Source: a virus
Virus record (IMG/VR): IMGVR_UViG_3300003691_000002
Coordinates: 1-64,000 of that record
Length of the DNA: 64,000 nucleotides
Reading direction: 5' to 3' (one strand)
Shown: in pieces, positions 1 through 8,600 of the stretch
Position numbering within the stretch: the stretch's first letter is position 1
How the letters are laid out: the number at the start of each line of letters is the position of its first letter
Program-made: the position numbers and the translations under genes
Notes under the pieces: model-generated
The model's input: only the letters and a program-made list of their open reading frames with translations
Told to the model about the DNA's origin: nothing
Databases searched by the model: none

Positions 1-2
1 AA

Positions 3-44
3 AGTCTATTTGGTTTGAACGCAAATGATTGGGAAATAATATAA
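3..44 (+). CDS. C-terminal end of a gene entering from the left (partial)
   Basis: An open frame enters from the window edge and ends at TAA 42-44, encoding only the tail SLFGLNANDWEII. Nothing can be said about function from 13 residues. An 11-base match (AAATGATTGGG at 23-33) recurs at 1005-1015, where another frame ends in a similar peptide (SLIPGLGINDWVVIS). This suggests related C-termini on both sides of the 262-924 gene. The position upstream of the lysis genes would suit a tail-fibre or host-recognition protein, but that is inference. Confidence 0.4.
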   Translation, partial: SLFGLNANDWEII

Positions 45-84
45 CCTGAGTTATTATACCATAGCTGGCTATTCGGCAAACCCA

Positions 85-258
85 ATGGGTTATCTGGAAC
101 TAACAGCAGGAGATGATATAACACTTGGCTCTACACTAACTGGGAACAGCCATCCAACAGAAACTAACAATAGTTGGACTGGGTTTAGCATAATCAATCT
201 TGACAGCTTAGTTCCCACAAGTACACCAACAACTAAACGATATTTTATAATATCTTAA
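85..258 (+). CDS. Short fibre-like C-terminal reading frame (57 aa, possibly a fragment)
   Basis: The frame is open from 40 to TAA 256-258, with the first ATG at 85. The peptide is rich in Gly, Thr, Ser and Asn with short alternating hydrophobic stretches, as in C-terminal beta domains of phage fibres, and it has no basic or catalytic pattern. It opens just before the upstream gene stops, in a different frame. It could be a fragment of the upstream fibre gene after a frameshift, an alternative C-terminal cassette, or a small separate gene. Its end (NLDSLVPTSTPTTKR) resembles the peptide read just after 262-924 (NIDSATTASSNIKK). No ribosome-binding site is evident. Confidence 0.3.
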   Translation: MGYLELTAGDDITLGSTLTGNSHPTETNNSWTGFSIINLDSLVPTSTPTTKRYFIIS

Positions 259-261
259 TTA

Positions 262-924
262 ATGAAATATTATAAAGACATACCAATGAACTTACGCAAA
301 GACTATAAGAAGAGAATGACTGGTAGATTCTGGTTACTCCTCAAGGCACGCTGTAAGTTTAATAAAATGTATAAGAGAAGACGTGAGTTATTTGAGATGG
401 GTAAACCTGAATGTAACTTAAATCTTCCAGAAGACCACATCTATTGGTTCTTTAATTGCTCTGAAGAAGTATGTGATAAATTAGACTACGTCTCATGTGT
501 CTATGGGGATAAAAACTTCAGAAACAAAGTAGGCTTTAACTATGATACTGCTTCCCCCAAGCAAAAGAAGAAACAAGCCAGATTGTGGTTAATCAAGAGA
601 AACCCATTATGGAATAGAATCCTACGCGAGGGAATAGAACTTGTAGGGAATAACCGTAAGTTGATTAAAATTATAACCTCCACAGGAGGTGCTTCAGAAT
701 GGAATTGGCGTGATAAGAGTGACCCAGGATATCAATGTATCATCTTCAAAACAGAAAATGGTATTAAAACATTCAGGTATTCTTACACTATTCCACTCTC
801 AAAGATAAATCCTATACACCTGATAGGCAGGCTGTTAGGATACAGATACAGAAATGTAATGCGTGGCGCAGGCAACTCACGTTATATCTATAAAAACAGA
901 TGGTTTAAAAAGCTCACCACCTAA
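262..924 (+). CDS. Unrecognised basic protein (220 aa) in a compositionally distinct patch
   Basis: I do not recognise this protein. It is strongly basic at the start (DLRKDYKKRMTGRFW, KMYKRRRELFEMG) and rich in Trp, Tyr and Arg, with the segment STGGASEWNWRDKSDPGYQ near residues 139-157. There is no signal peptide or membrane segment. The DNA uses more G and C at third positions than anything downstream, so it looks more recently acquired than its neighbours. It lies between two sets of fibre-like C-terminal fragments. A fibre-associated accessory protein or a mobile 'moron' gene are both possible. No HNH, GIY-YIG or LAGLIDADG motif is visible. The ATG at 262 is the first in frame after an upstream stop. 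Confidence 0.6.
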   Translation: MKYYKDIPMNLRKDYKKRMTGRFWLLLKARCKFNKMYKRRRELFEMGKPECNLNLPEDHIYWFFNCSEEVCDKLDYVSCVYGDKNFRNKVGFNYDTASPKQKKKQARLWLIKRNPLWNRILREGIELVGNNRKLIKIITSTGGASEWNWRDKSDPGYQCIIFKTENGIKTFRYSYTIPLSKINPIHLIGRLLGYRYRNVMRGAGNSRYIYKNRWFKKLTT

Positions 925-1041
925 TATTGATAGTGCTACAACTGCGTCAAGTAACATAAAAAAAATCTTATAGTACAAGAAAGTCTTATACCTGGTTTAG
1001 GAATAAATGATTGGGTTGTAATATCACCCGTTAAGCCATAA
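925..1041 (+). other. Non-coding stretch with remnants of two fibre-like C-termini
   Basis: Two short open frames without start codons lie here. One runs out of the end of 262-924 in another frame and reads SSPPNIDSATTASSNIKKIL before a stop. The other reads VQESLIPGLGINDWVVIS and a few more residues to TAA 1039-1041. Both resemble the peptide ends seen at 3-44 and 85-258. They look like duplicated or recombined fragments of a fibre gene, not functional genes. Confidence 0.35.
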
Positions 1042-1077
1042 TTATTAATTAAATTTTAAAAGATAAAAATAACTAAA

Positions 1078-1377
1078 ATGACATTTGAACAAATATATCA
1101 TACAATAAGTTTAGGTTCTATTTTAGCAATTGTTGGAATAATTGTCAAAGGTATACAATTTATTAAATCTTCTACTACTCATCAAACCAATATTGTTAAT
1201 CAAATTAACAATAATAGAAAAGAAATAGAGCGTATTGAAAAAGATTTATTAAGCATCAAAGATAAAATGGAATCAGATAAAGACATTATTTTAAAAAAAA
1301 TAGGTGAGTTAAGTGATAATACTCAGTCTAGATTGGATAAAATTCACGAATTAATTATAGGAATAATTCAAAAATAA
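1078..1377 (+). CDS. Small membrane-anchored coiled-coil protein (99 aa), first gene of the probable lysis cassette
   Basis: One membrane segment (about residues 12-29, LGSILAIVGIIVKGIQFI) is followed by a hydrophilic, Lys/Glu/Asn-rich helix that should form a coiled coil (residues 38-90). This short 'TM plus coiled coil' layout is shared by phage XhlA-type lysis accessory proteins and some spanins, but I see no diagnostic motif. It ends 1 nt before the next gene's ATG, so it is co-translated with a DUF5675-like protein, a 3TM-type holin and another TM/coiled-coil protein. A lysis or envelope-disruption role is inferred from that company. Confidence 0.6.
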   Translation: MTFEQIYHTISLGSILAIVGIIVKGIQFIKSSTTHQTNIVNQINNNRKEIERIEKDLLSIKDKMESDKDIILKKIGELSDNTQSRLDKIHELIIGIIQK

Positions 1378-1378
1378 T

Positions 1379-1825
1379 ATGGAAATAGTCTTAATAAGAT
1401 ATAATAGTGCAGAAGATTATACTGATGGGATTTTAATTATTGATGATGTTTTTGAATGTTATACATTAGAAGATGAATACAGAACTAAAAAAGTATACGG
1501 GGAAACCAGAATTCCAGATGGAACTTACTTCGTCGAACTTAGGACTGAAGGTAAATTACATCAAAGATACAAAGACAAATTTGGCGAAGATTTCCATAAA
1601 GGTATGCTTTGGGTTAAAGATGTACCTGGATTTCAATATATTCTTTTCCATATAGGTAATAATGATGATGATACTGCTGGATGTATATTAGTAGGATCTA
1701 CTGCAGATAAAGATAGAAATTTTATAGGTTCTTCTACAGCTGCTTATAAAGATATGTATCCTGTAGTTAGAGATGCTATACTTGACGGAGAATCCGTTAC
1801 AGTTACAATTCAAACTATTGCATAA
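1379..1825 (+). CDS. DUF5675-family protein (148 aa) of the lysis region
   Basis: The layout matches DUF5675 proteins, which are common in phage lysis regions: an N-terminal strand set (EIVLIRYNSAEDYTDGILII), a 'YTLEDE' segment, 'TRIPDGTYFVELR', and the conserved core around residues 84-103 with 'FHIGNNDDDTAGCILVG'. The Asp/Asn-rich turn followed by GCILVG is the most characteristic part. The biochemical activity of this family is not established to my knowledge; a role in cell-wall binding or degradation is suggested by its usual place beside holins. The next gene's ATG overlaps this stop codon by one base. Confidence 0.7.
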   Translation: MEIVLIRYNSAEDYTDGILIIDDVFECYTLEDEYRTKKVYGETRIPDGTYFVELRTEGKLHQRYKDKFGEDFHKGMLWVKDVPGFQYILFHIGNNDDDTAGCILVGSTADKDRNFIGSSTAAYKDMYPVVRDAILDGESVTVTIQTIA

Positions 1826-2382
1826 TGAGTACAGCTTTAGAAAGACTTAATAGCAGGCAAAATGTAAACGAAAATAAACTTTCTAGACAAGAAAAAAGGA
1901 AAGCACGTAGGAATGCCAAAAAAGGTAAAACTTATAAAGAAAGAAATGGGACTACTCGTGTAGGAGATTTTTTAAGAGGTTTAAAAAATGCTGCTCCAGA
2001 ATTAGTAGAAGCAGCAGGTAAAATAACAGGAATTCCAGGTTTACAAGCTTTAGGAGAACTTATTTCAGGTGATGCACAATTAACTGACTTTGAAAAGCAA
2101 ATAGCTTTAAAAGAGTTAGAAATGGACATGATTGAAATGCAAGAGTTAACTAAGAGACTTCAATCTGATAATGAACATTTAATTACCAGATTAGTTCGAC
2201 CAGTTAGTTATGCATTTGTTCTTCTTAATTTAGGTATTTTAATGTATTTTGATGGAAATGTAGGAGAGTTTACTATTGATAAAGAATGGTTACCTACAAT
2301 AAAATCACTAGCTTTGACTATGACTGGTTTTTACTTTGGAAGTAGGGGCATAGAAAAAGTTATTAAAACAATGAATGGATAA
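1825..2382 (+). CDS. Putative 3TM-type holin (185 aa)
   Basis: The first 40 residues are very basic (RQEKRKARRNAKKGKTYKE). A Gly/Ala-rich segment (about 55-75) follows, then an acidic amphipathic helix (about 88-118), then 'RLVRPVSYAFVLLNLGILMY' and a final hydrophobic segment 'LALTMTGFYFGSRGIEKV'. The R-(L/P)-x-RP motif before the penultimate membrane segment and the FYFGSRG ending are typical of the 'holin of 3TMs' family (PF11351), known from phages and gene transfer agents. It would form inner-membrane lesions at lysis. The ATG overlaps the previous stop, and its own stop overlaps the next ATG, so translation is coupled. Confidence 0.72.
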   Translation: MSTALERLNSRQNVNENKLSRQEKRKARRNAKKGKTYKERNGTTRVGDFLRGLKNAAPELVEAAGKITGIPGLQALGELISGDAQLTDFEKQIALKELEMDMIEMQELTKRLQSDNEHLITRLVRPVSYAFVLLNLGILMYFDGNVGEFTIDKEWLPTIKSLALTMTGFYFGSRGIEKVIKTMNG

Positions 2383-2606
2383 TGCAGTTTTTAGATGATT
2401 TTTTACAAAGTAATTCCAAGTGGTTGATAATTTTAATATTTTCAGCAGGACTAGTATATTCAGAATTTCAAGGAGTTAAAAGACAACAATCTACTTTAGA
2501 GCGTAGATTAGAAAATAAAATAAATATAATTAATGAGCAAGATGATGTTATACATGATTTAGAGTTAAGGTTGACAAGGTTAGAAACTACTCCCTGTACA
2601 AATTAA
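2382..2606 (+). CDS. Small membrane/coiled-coil protein (74 aa), possible spanin-like lysis protein
   Basis: A single N-terminal membrane segment (residues 12-27, NSKWLIILIFSAGLVY) is followed by a charged helix with heptad-like spacing (SEFQGVKRQQSTLERRLENK... LELRLTRLE) ending in TTPCTN. The layout resembles inner-membrane spanins (Rz type), which have one TM segment and a periplasmic coiled coil. No lipobox partner (Rz1 type) was found in another frame. It is the last gene of the cassette and is followed by a promoter for the next gene. Confidence 0.55.
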   Translation: MQFLDDFLQSNSKWLIILIFSAGLVYSEFQGVKRQQSTLERRLENKINIINEQDDVIHDLELRLTRLETTPCTN

Positions 2607-2617
2607 TTAAAAAAAAC

Positions 2618-2648
2618 TTGCATATATGAAAATTTTTTCGTATATTTG
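2618..2648 (+). promoter_or_regulatory. Bacteroidota-type promoter (-33 TTG / -7 TAnnTTTG)
   Basis: TTG at 2618-2620 and TATATTTG at 2641-2648 are separated by 20 nt. This matches the primary sigma-factor promoter layout of Bacteroidota (TTTG near -33, TAnnTTTG near -7). Transcription should start near 2654, about 19 nt before the ATG of the exonuclease gene at 2673. A second copy with the same spacing lies at 9772-9802. Confidence 0.75.
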
Positions 2649-2672
2649 TAGTTATATTAAATATAATTTTAT

Positions 2673-3602
2673 ATGGAATTAAATGAAATTAAAGAGTTTC
2701 TTAGAAATAAGCCTGGATATTTAAAAGAAGGTAAAAAAAGACTAAGAGATATTTTAAGAAAACAGGGATTTGCAACTACTTTGTATACCTGCGCTCAAGC
2801 ATTAAGAGAGGTTAATGCAGAATTAAGTGTTAAACCTAGTTTAAAAAAAGAACCAAAAATTTTATTTTATGATATTGAAACTGCTTATGGCCTAGCAAGA
2901 GTATGGAGACCAGGGTGGAAAGTAAAAGTATCTTATAGAGATTTTGTAGAGCATCCTAAAATTATTTGTATTTCTTGGAAATGGAATAATAGTGATGAAG
3001 TACATACTGTTTATTGGGATAAAAATAAAAATGATAAAAAATTATTAGAAACTTTTATACCAGAATTAAATAAAGCAGATTTTATTGTTGCTCATAATGG
3101 GGATAAATTTGATCTTCCTTGGATAAGAGCAAGGGCTTTAGCAAATAATATACCAATGTACCCTAGATATACCGCTGTGGACACATATAAGGTGGCTAGA
3201 AACACTTTTAAGTTCCCAGCTAATAGATTAGATGATATAGGTGATTATCTTGGCTTAGGACGCAAATTAAACGCTCCTTATGAATTATGGACAAAAGTTA
3301 TTGATGAGAATTGTAGAGAAACTTTAGATGAAATGATAAAATATTGTGAACAAGATGTTTTCTTATTAGAAGCTGTTTATAATAAATTATCTGAATTTAC
3401 TCTACCAACTCTTCATAATGGTACGCTTAATGGAGAAACAAAACAAACTTCTCCTTATACAGGTACAACAAATATAGAACATATTAAAACAACTACTACA
3501 AAAGCAGGTACAAAAAAACATACTATGCTTTGTAAAGATACCAATAGGTATTTTGAAATGTCAAATACAGATTACAATAAATTTAAGTTAATTAATCAAT
3601 AA
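2673..3602 (+). CDS. DEDDy-type 3'-5' exonuclease, RNase H-like fold (309 aa)
   Basis: The exonuclease motifs are in order: Exo I 'LFYDIETAYG' (about residues 64-73, D and E ligands), Exo II 'VAHNGDKFDLPWIRAR' (about 139-154), and Exo III 'YCEQDVFLLEAVY' (about 224-236), where Y-x3-D marks the DEDDy subclass. The nearest general relatives are the RNase_H_2/YprB-like exonucleases and the proofreading domain of family B polymerases; no polymerase domain is present. The N-terminal 55 residues are helical and basic. The C-terminal 60 residues are Thr-rich (GTTNIEHIKTTTTKAG). It lies among virion genes on the late strand, with its own host-type promoter, which is odd for a replication enzyme. DNA processing during packaging or host DNA breakdown are possible roles. 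Confidence 0.8.
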   Translation: MELNEIKEFLRNKPGYLKEGKKRLRDILRKQGFATTLYTCAQALREVNAELSVKPSLKKEPKILFYDIETAYGLARVWRPGWKVKVSYRDFVEHPKIICISWKWNNSDEVHTVYWDKNKNDKKLLETFIPELNKADFIVAHNGDKFDLPWIRARALANNIPMYPRYTAVDTYKVARNTFKFPANRLDDIGDYLGLGRKLNAPYELWTKVIDENCRETLDEMIKYCEQDVFLLEAVYNKLSEFTLPTLHNGTLNGETKQTSPYTGTTNIEHIKTTTTKAGTKKHTMLCKDTNRYFEMSNTDYNKFKLINQ

Positions 3603-3611
3603 TTTCTTACA

Positions 3612-4310
3612 ATGACACTAAATAAACTAATTTATGACGTAAGAGAGGCTCTGAGTCTTTATACTGATGATACAGAAGTATCAGATAGGTATATTATCTA
3701 TTTATATAATATTATACGTGCTGATTATTTAAGAAAAGATTTAAATAATTACCAACGCTCCTATGATATTTCTATAACTCAGACTTTTTGTGAGTCATTA
3801 GAGTTAGTGTCAGCAAATGAATGTAACGTAGATATAGAGTGTGATCAACTATTAAGAACTAGTAGACCTATACCTACCCCCTTAGAATTGCATACAAAAG
3901 TAGCTCTTAGCAGTGTAAAGCCCACTAATAGACTTGCTATACCTTTTAATTTTATTACTAAAAGGAGAGCTGCTTTTTTGCATGGGGCTAAAATTAAAAA
4001 AGCTTTGTATGCTTTTTTAGATGAAGATGGGTATATCTATGTAACTGCTCCTTCTGGAAATGAGCATAAATTATTGGATTGTTTAACTATAACTGGTGTT
4101 TTTGAAGACCCTTTAGAATTACAAGATTATACAGACTGTTGTGGATGTACTCCAGAAGAAGCTCCTTGTTTTACTTATGATAATACAGATTACCCATTAC
4201 AACCTCATTATGTAAATATTATAAGAGATGAGGTTGTTATGAAACTTGTAAATAAATTTAAACTTCAAGAAGACAAAATTAACGACGATATAAATGATCA
4301 AACGAGGTAA
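3612..4310 (+). CDS. crAss-like ring/head-tail connector protein (232 aa)
   Basis: The N-terminus 'TLNKLIYDVREALSLYTDDTEVSDRYIIYLY' is the typical start of a crAss-like structural protein encoded just upstream of the muzzle/tail gene. A conserved pair of Cys-containing segments follows (QTFCESLELV, ECNVDIECDQLLRTSRPIP). The fold should be mixed alpha/beta with an acidic C-terminal third containing 'DCCGCTPEEAPC'. I assign it to the neck/tail ring proteins by resemblance and gene order (ring - small basic protein - ring - muzzle). It would be a virion component at the portal-tail junction. It overlaps the next gene by 17 nt. The exact ring position cannot be decided from sequence. Confidence 0.65.
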   Translation: MTLNKLIYDVREALSLYTDDTEVSDRYIIYLYNIIRADYLRKDLNNYQRSYDISITQTFCESLELVSANECNVDIECDQLLRTSRPIPTPLELHTKVALSSVKPTNRLAIPFNFITKRRAAFLHGAKIKKALYAFLDEDGYIYVTAPSGNEHKLLDCLTITGVFEDPLELQDYTDCCGCTPEEAPCFTYDNTDYPLQPHYVNIIRDEVVMKLVNKFKLQEDKINDDINDQTR

Positions 4311-4797
4311 AAGTAAAATAAAAGTAGATTATGGGATGCCTGATTATTATAAGTTTTATAAAAAAAACTTAGAAAATCCTGTAGATAAACATAAATACAA
4401 ACAAGTCATAGAAGATTTTAATTTAGAATTACAAGACCTTTTGCTTTTTAAAGGAGTAACTTATAAAATGCCTGGTTTAAATTTTGAACTAGTACTTAAA
4501 AAATCAAAAAGAACTTCTAAAGTAAAAGACGGAAAGCTTTATACAAACATCCCTATTAATTGGGTAGCTACTAGAAAAATGTGGGAAGAGCATCCTGAAA
4601 CAAAAAATAATAGGTATGTAAGATACAATAATTCTCATAGTAATAACTATGTATTTAAGATATATTTAAAAAAATTTAAATCTGCTTTTAAATTTAGAAG
4701 CCTTTATAAATTTGATATTGTAAGACAATTTAAAAGAAAAATAGGGAAAGAAATAAAAAATCCTGATAATAATATTGATGCTTATTTACTCTACTAA
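4294..4797 (+). CDS. Conserved crAss-type basic protein between ring genes (167 aa)
   Basis: The protein is small and very basic, starting 'IKRGKSKIKVDYGMPDYYKFYKK' and containing 'YKMPGLNFELVLKKSK', 'INWVATRKMWEEHPE' and a Lys/Phe/Tyr-rich tail. I recognise this layout (a YY..YKK start, a 'lp.G.f.i.k.' strand pair, a 'W..Tk.~W' motif) as a recurrent crAss-like family of unknown function that travels with the tail genes. It has no membrane segment. It is translationally coupled to the upstream ring gene, and its stop lies 2 nt before the next ATG. Nucleic-acid contact is suggested by charge only. Confidence 0.6.
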   Translation: MIKRGKSKIKVDYGMPDYYKFYKKNLENPVDKHKYKQVIEDFNLELQDLLLFKGVTYKMPGLNFELVLKKSKRTSKVKDGKLYTNIPINWVATRKMWEEHPETKNNRYVRYNNSHSNNYVFKIYLKKFKSAFKFRSLYKFDIVRQFKRKIGKEIKNPDNNIDAYLLY

Positions 4798-4799
4798 TT

Positions 4800-5615
4800 A
4801 TGTTCAACGGAAAATACATATCATTAAAAGAAATATTATGGCAAGTATATAACTTACCATATACAGAAGAATTAAATTATACAGATGCAGCAGAATATGC
4901 TGTAGATGCTATAAGGTTAATAGGAGCTCCTTTAGCTTATATTGACAAGGTAGAAGCTACTTCATTAGTAGAATATAAAGCAGCTTTGCCTGATAATATT
5001 ATTACTATTAAAGGAGTTAAATTATTAAATGCAGGAGGGCAAGATATTGCTCTTAGAAGAGCCACTGATCTTTATCATCCTTCTATTCCTTGTAATGATT
5101 CTGGTCCTTCTATAAATACAGATACTACAGATTTACCCAATAGTCCTTATGATGAATCAAATCAAGGAGTTAACACTTCAGTTGTAGACACAGAAGCAGG
5201 TACTACTGGAGAAAGAATGAGTGAGTATACTTATATTACTAACGGAGGAGTAATACAAAGCTCTGTAAAAGAAGGAAATATAGAAATAGCTTACCAAGGA
5301 CTTGCTTGTGATACTGAAGGATTTCCTTTAATACCTGATAATATACAGGTAAAAGAAGCTATTAGATATTATATTACTTACAGATATTTAGAACCTTTAT
5401 GGGGTGCAGGAAAAGTAACTGATAAATGGTATAATAATGTAGAGCAAAAAAAATCTTTTTATATGGGCGCTGCAAACACTTCTATGCAGTTGCAAGGTAT
5501 AGATCATTTAGAATCTACTATGAACGCAGTAAATAGACTTATTGTAAATGATAAAGCTTATGATAATTTCTATATTGGGGCAGGACAAAGAGAACGTATT
5601 AAAAGGTATCATTAA
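4800..5615 (+). CDS. crAss-like ring/head-tail connector protein 2 (271 aa)
   Basis: The N-terminal helical part ('MFNGKYISLKEILWQVYNLPY... YTDAAEYAVDAIRLIGAPLAYIDKVE') and the strand 'AALPDNIITIKGVKLLNAGGQDIALRRATDLYH' are typical of the ring protein encoded directly before the muzzle/tail-stabilisation gene in crAss-like phages. The middle (about residues 100-140) is a low-complexity Thr/Asn/Asp linker. The C-terminal half ('IPDNIQVKEAIRYYITYRYLEPLWGAGKVTDKWYNNVEQKKSFYMGAANTSMQ') is helical, as in P22 gp4-like connector folds. Its stop codon shares a base with the next ATG. The role is virion assembly at the neck. Confidence 0.68.
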   Translation: MFNGKYISLKEILWQVYNLPYTEELNYTDAAEYAVDAIRLIGAPLAYIDKVEATSLVEYKAALPDNIITIKGVKLLNAGGQDIALRRATDLYHPSIPCNDSGPSINTDTTDLPNSPYDESNQGVNTSVVDTEAGTTGERMSEYTYITNGGVIQSSVKEGNIEIAYQGLACDTEGFPLIPDNIQVKEAIRYYITYRYLEPLWGAGKVTDKWYNNVEQKKSFYMGAANTSMQLQGIDHLESTMNAVNRLIVNDKAYDNFYIGAGQRERIKRYH

Positions 5616-8600
5616 TGGATAAATCATCTAAATATACATACAGAGGTATAAATCAAGATATATCAAAGGGTAAACATCTACCTGAATATTATTTTGAAGC
5701 CCAACATATTAGGATATTAGCTACTGATACACAATCTTCTTTAGGGGTATCTAATGAAAAAGGAAATGAAGCAGTAATAATTATTCCTTATGTAGATATT
5801 GATACTAATACTAAAGAAATAACTGTTTCAGAAACAGATTTTACAGGAGAAGTAATACAAACACTTTTTTATACTAATTCTGAAATAGATACTCAAATAT
5901 CTAATAGTTTACTTCCCGCTTCTTCTCAAGGGCAAAAGATAATAAGCACTGTAGATACTAGGGAAGGTATTGTTATTTTTACTACAGATGATTTAGGAAT
6001 GGATTGTATATGGTATGTCCCTGCTGTATTGCAAGGAGATTATACCATTAATTTACTATATGTAAGAAATCTTAACTTTAGCAGTAATAACCCAATTCAA
6101 GCTATATTTAATTATGAAAATGATATTATAGAGAAAATATATTGGGTAGATGGCAACAACCAACTTAGATTTCTTAATTTAGACCATAGTATTGCTAATG
6201 GAGATAATGAAGAATTAATTGATATTAATTCTAATACTATAAATTTTGTAGGTAACTTTGATTTGTCTCAGCCTGTTGTAACAGGTGTATTACAAGGAGG
6301 AGGTCATACATCTGGTATGATTCAGTATGCATACAATCTTTATAGACTTAATGCGTCACAAACTACCCTATCCCCTGTTACAGATTTAATACCTTTAGGT
6401 AAAGGAGATAACTTAGGAGGAGGTGATGTAAATGAAGTTGTAGGAGCTACTCCCGTTATTACTATTGATAATATTGACCCTGAATATACTAATATCAGGT
6501 TATATGCAATTAAATACACGTCTTTAAATCAAGACCCTAGTGTTAGTTTATTAGCAGACAGAGAAATAAATTCTTCAAATTCTTTTACTTATTTTGATGA
6601 TGGAACAATAGAACAGACTGTTTCTATTGAAGAACTTCTTTTTTTAGGTAGTAGTCCTATTATACCTCAACATATAGAGACAAAAGATAACATCTTATTT
6701 TCTGCTAATATTAAACAAAACAATTTTGATGTAGATTTAGATTGTAGAGCTTTTAGTTATCTACAAGGAACAAGTACTAGTTATATATTAAATAATATTA
6801 TTCCTGATGACGGCTTTACTTTAAGCATTCCAAATGCTATTACAGGTATAAATGTTCAAGATGCAGGTAGTGATGTAGTACAAGTAGATGGTACCTTTAG
6901 TAATATTCCTGAAGAATTTGATTGTATAAATCCTAACTATGATTTTTATAGATACAAAATTAATAGTAATGAGCAGGGAGGAACAGGTAAATATGTGGAA
7001 TATTCTATTAATCCTTTAAATGTATCTAATTCTTCTAGAAAAAGATTCTTTAAATCTGATGAAATATATAGAATAGGCATTGTATTTTATAACAGATTAG
7101 GTCAAAAAACCTTTCCTAAATGGGTAGCTGATTTAAAAGCTCCCACAAAAAACTTAGAAGGAAGTTATAATATTCTTGAGGTTTCTTTAACTGCAGAATT
7201 TTATACTTGGCTTGCTAATGATGCTAATTTTGAAACTGAAGATGATAGACCTACTGGTTATAAAATTATAAGAGCAGACAGACAGTTTAAAGACAGGACT
7301 GTATTGTATCAAGGTATATTATCTTCTGCTATGTTTCAGGTAAAAGGAGATGCAGCTAAAACTTACGAAGATTATTATACGTTATCTAATAGGCAAGCTG
7401 TTCAAGATGATGCTGTAAAAATGCCTTCTTGGGCTATTAGACCTTTTGAATCTAGGTTATATTTACAACCTGATATTGGCGGAGGCTCTAATGTAACTAG
7501 TGGTAGAGTTATAGAAACATTGCATCTTTCTTGGTTAAATGATGCTTTGGATATAAATGACGCTAATTCTACAGATGGAGGGGAGATTCATACCGCTGTA
7601 CAAAGAGACAATAAAATATCTCAAACTTTTCAGCATACTAAAATGATGCAATTTTTTAGTCCTGAAATTATGTTTGATTTAGCTTCTACTAAAGAAGGGT
7701 TAGAGTTAAAAGTAAATGGGGTATGCGTAACTACTAATGAAGTAGTAAGATCACAAGAAACTTTTATTGCAACATCTTTAAGAAAAAATGGAGGTAAATT
7801 TGAATATTTTCCTACTAGACAAATTATAGATGATTTTAATATAGCAGATACTTTTAATACTCCTGGAGGTAGAAGTCCTCGTTATATAGGTCCTTCTGGC
7901 GCGTCTGATACTGTAGATTTTTATCAATTCTATAGGGAGTTTAATTCCTTTGAAAGAAACACTAATAATAATACTTACCCTATTTATGGAAAACCTGAGC
8001 TTTTAATAGAAGGACAAAAGGAAATTTCTTATAATGGCGACCCTAAATATAAGTTTATTAATAGCTTAGAAATATTTGCATCTGATGGCAATTTAGATGA
8101 TTGTAGTAATGGAGATGTTAACTGTACTCCTATTGTAAGTATAAATTCTTGGGCTAATAAAAGCGCTTTAATAGTATTAGGAGATGCAAATGACACTACT
8201 AATGCAAGAACTAAGTTAGAAGATTTATATACAGATACTAGTAATACAAACCCTAATGGGGTTATTTCGGTAGATGTTATTGTACCTGTGCTGAATGTAT
8301 ATTTTGGAAATATATATGGGGGAAATAGCTTTGAAGATAAAAAACTTAACACTTATTATGAGATAGGTAGTTATACAGACATTCAAACTAATAATGTTTT
8401 TATTGATTCTCCTGGAGATACTTATGTTCAAAACTTCCAATTTTTAAGAATAGGTAAGACAAACACAGAAACATTTGATACAGGTATTCCACAATTTAGT
8501 GAAATTATATCTTTTCCTGTAGAAACAACTGTAGATTTAGAAAATAGAAATGATTTTAGTATATTTGATTGGGATAGTAATTTTCAACCTACTTTTGAGC

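Noticed and set aside
1-258. Programmed ribosomal frameshift joining 3-44 to 85-258
   Set aside because: The frames overlap only at 40-44, and there is no clear slippery heptamer with a downstream structure. A fragmented or recombined gene is as likely.
8029-8440. Reverse-strand ORFs inside the muzzle gene
   Set aside because: Their proteins are Ser/Ile/Leu-rich antisense products of a well-supported 1374-aa gene, with no starts or motifs of their own.
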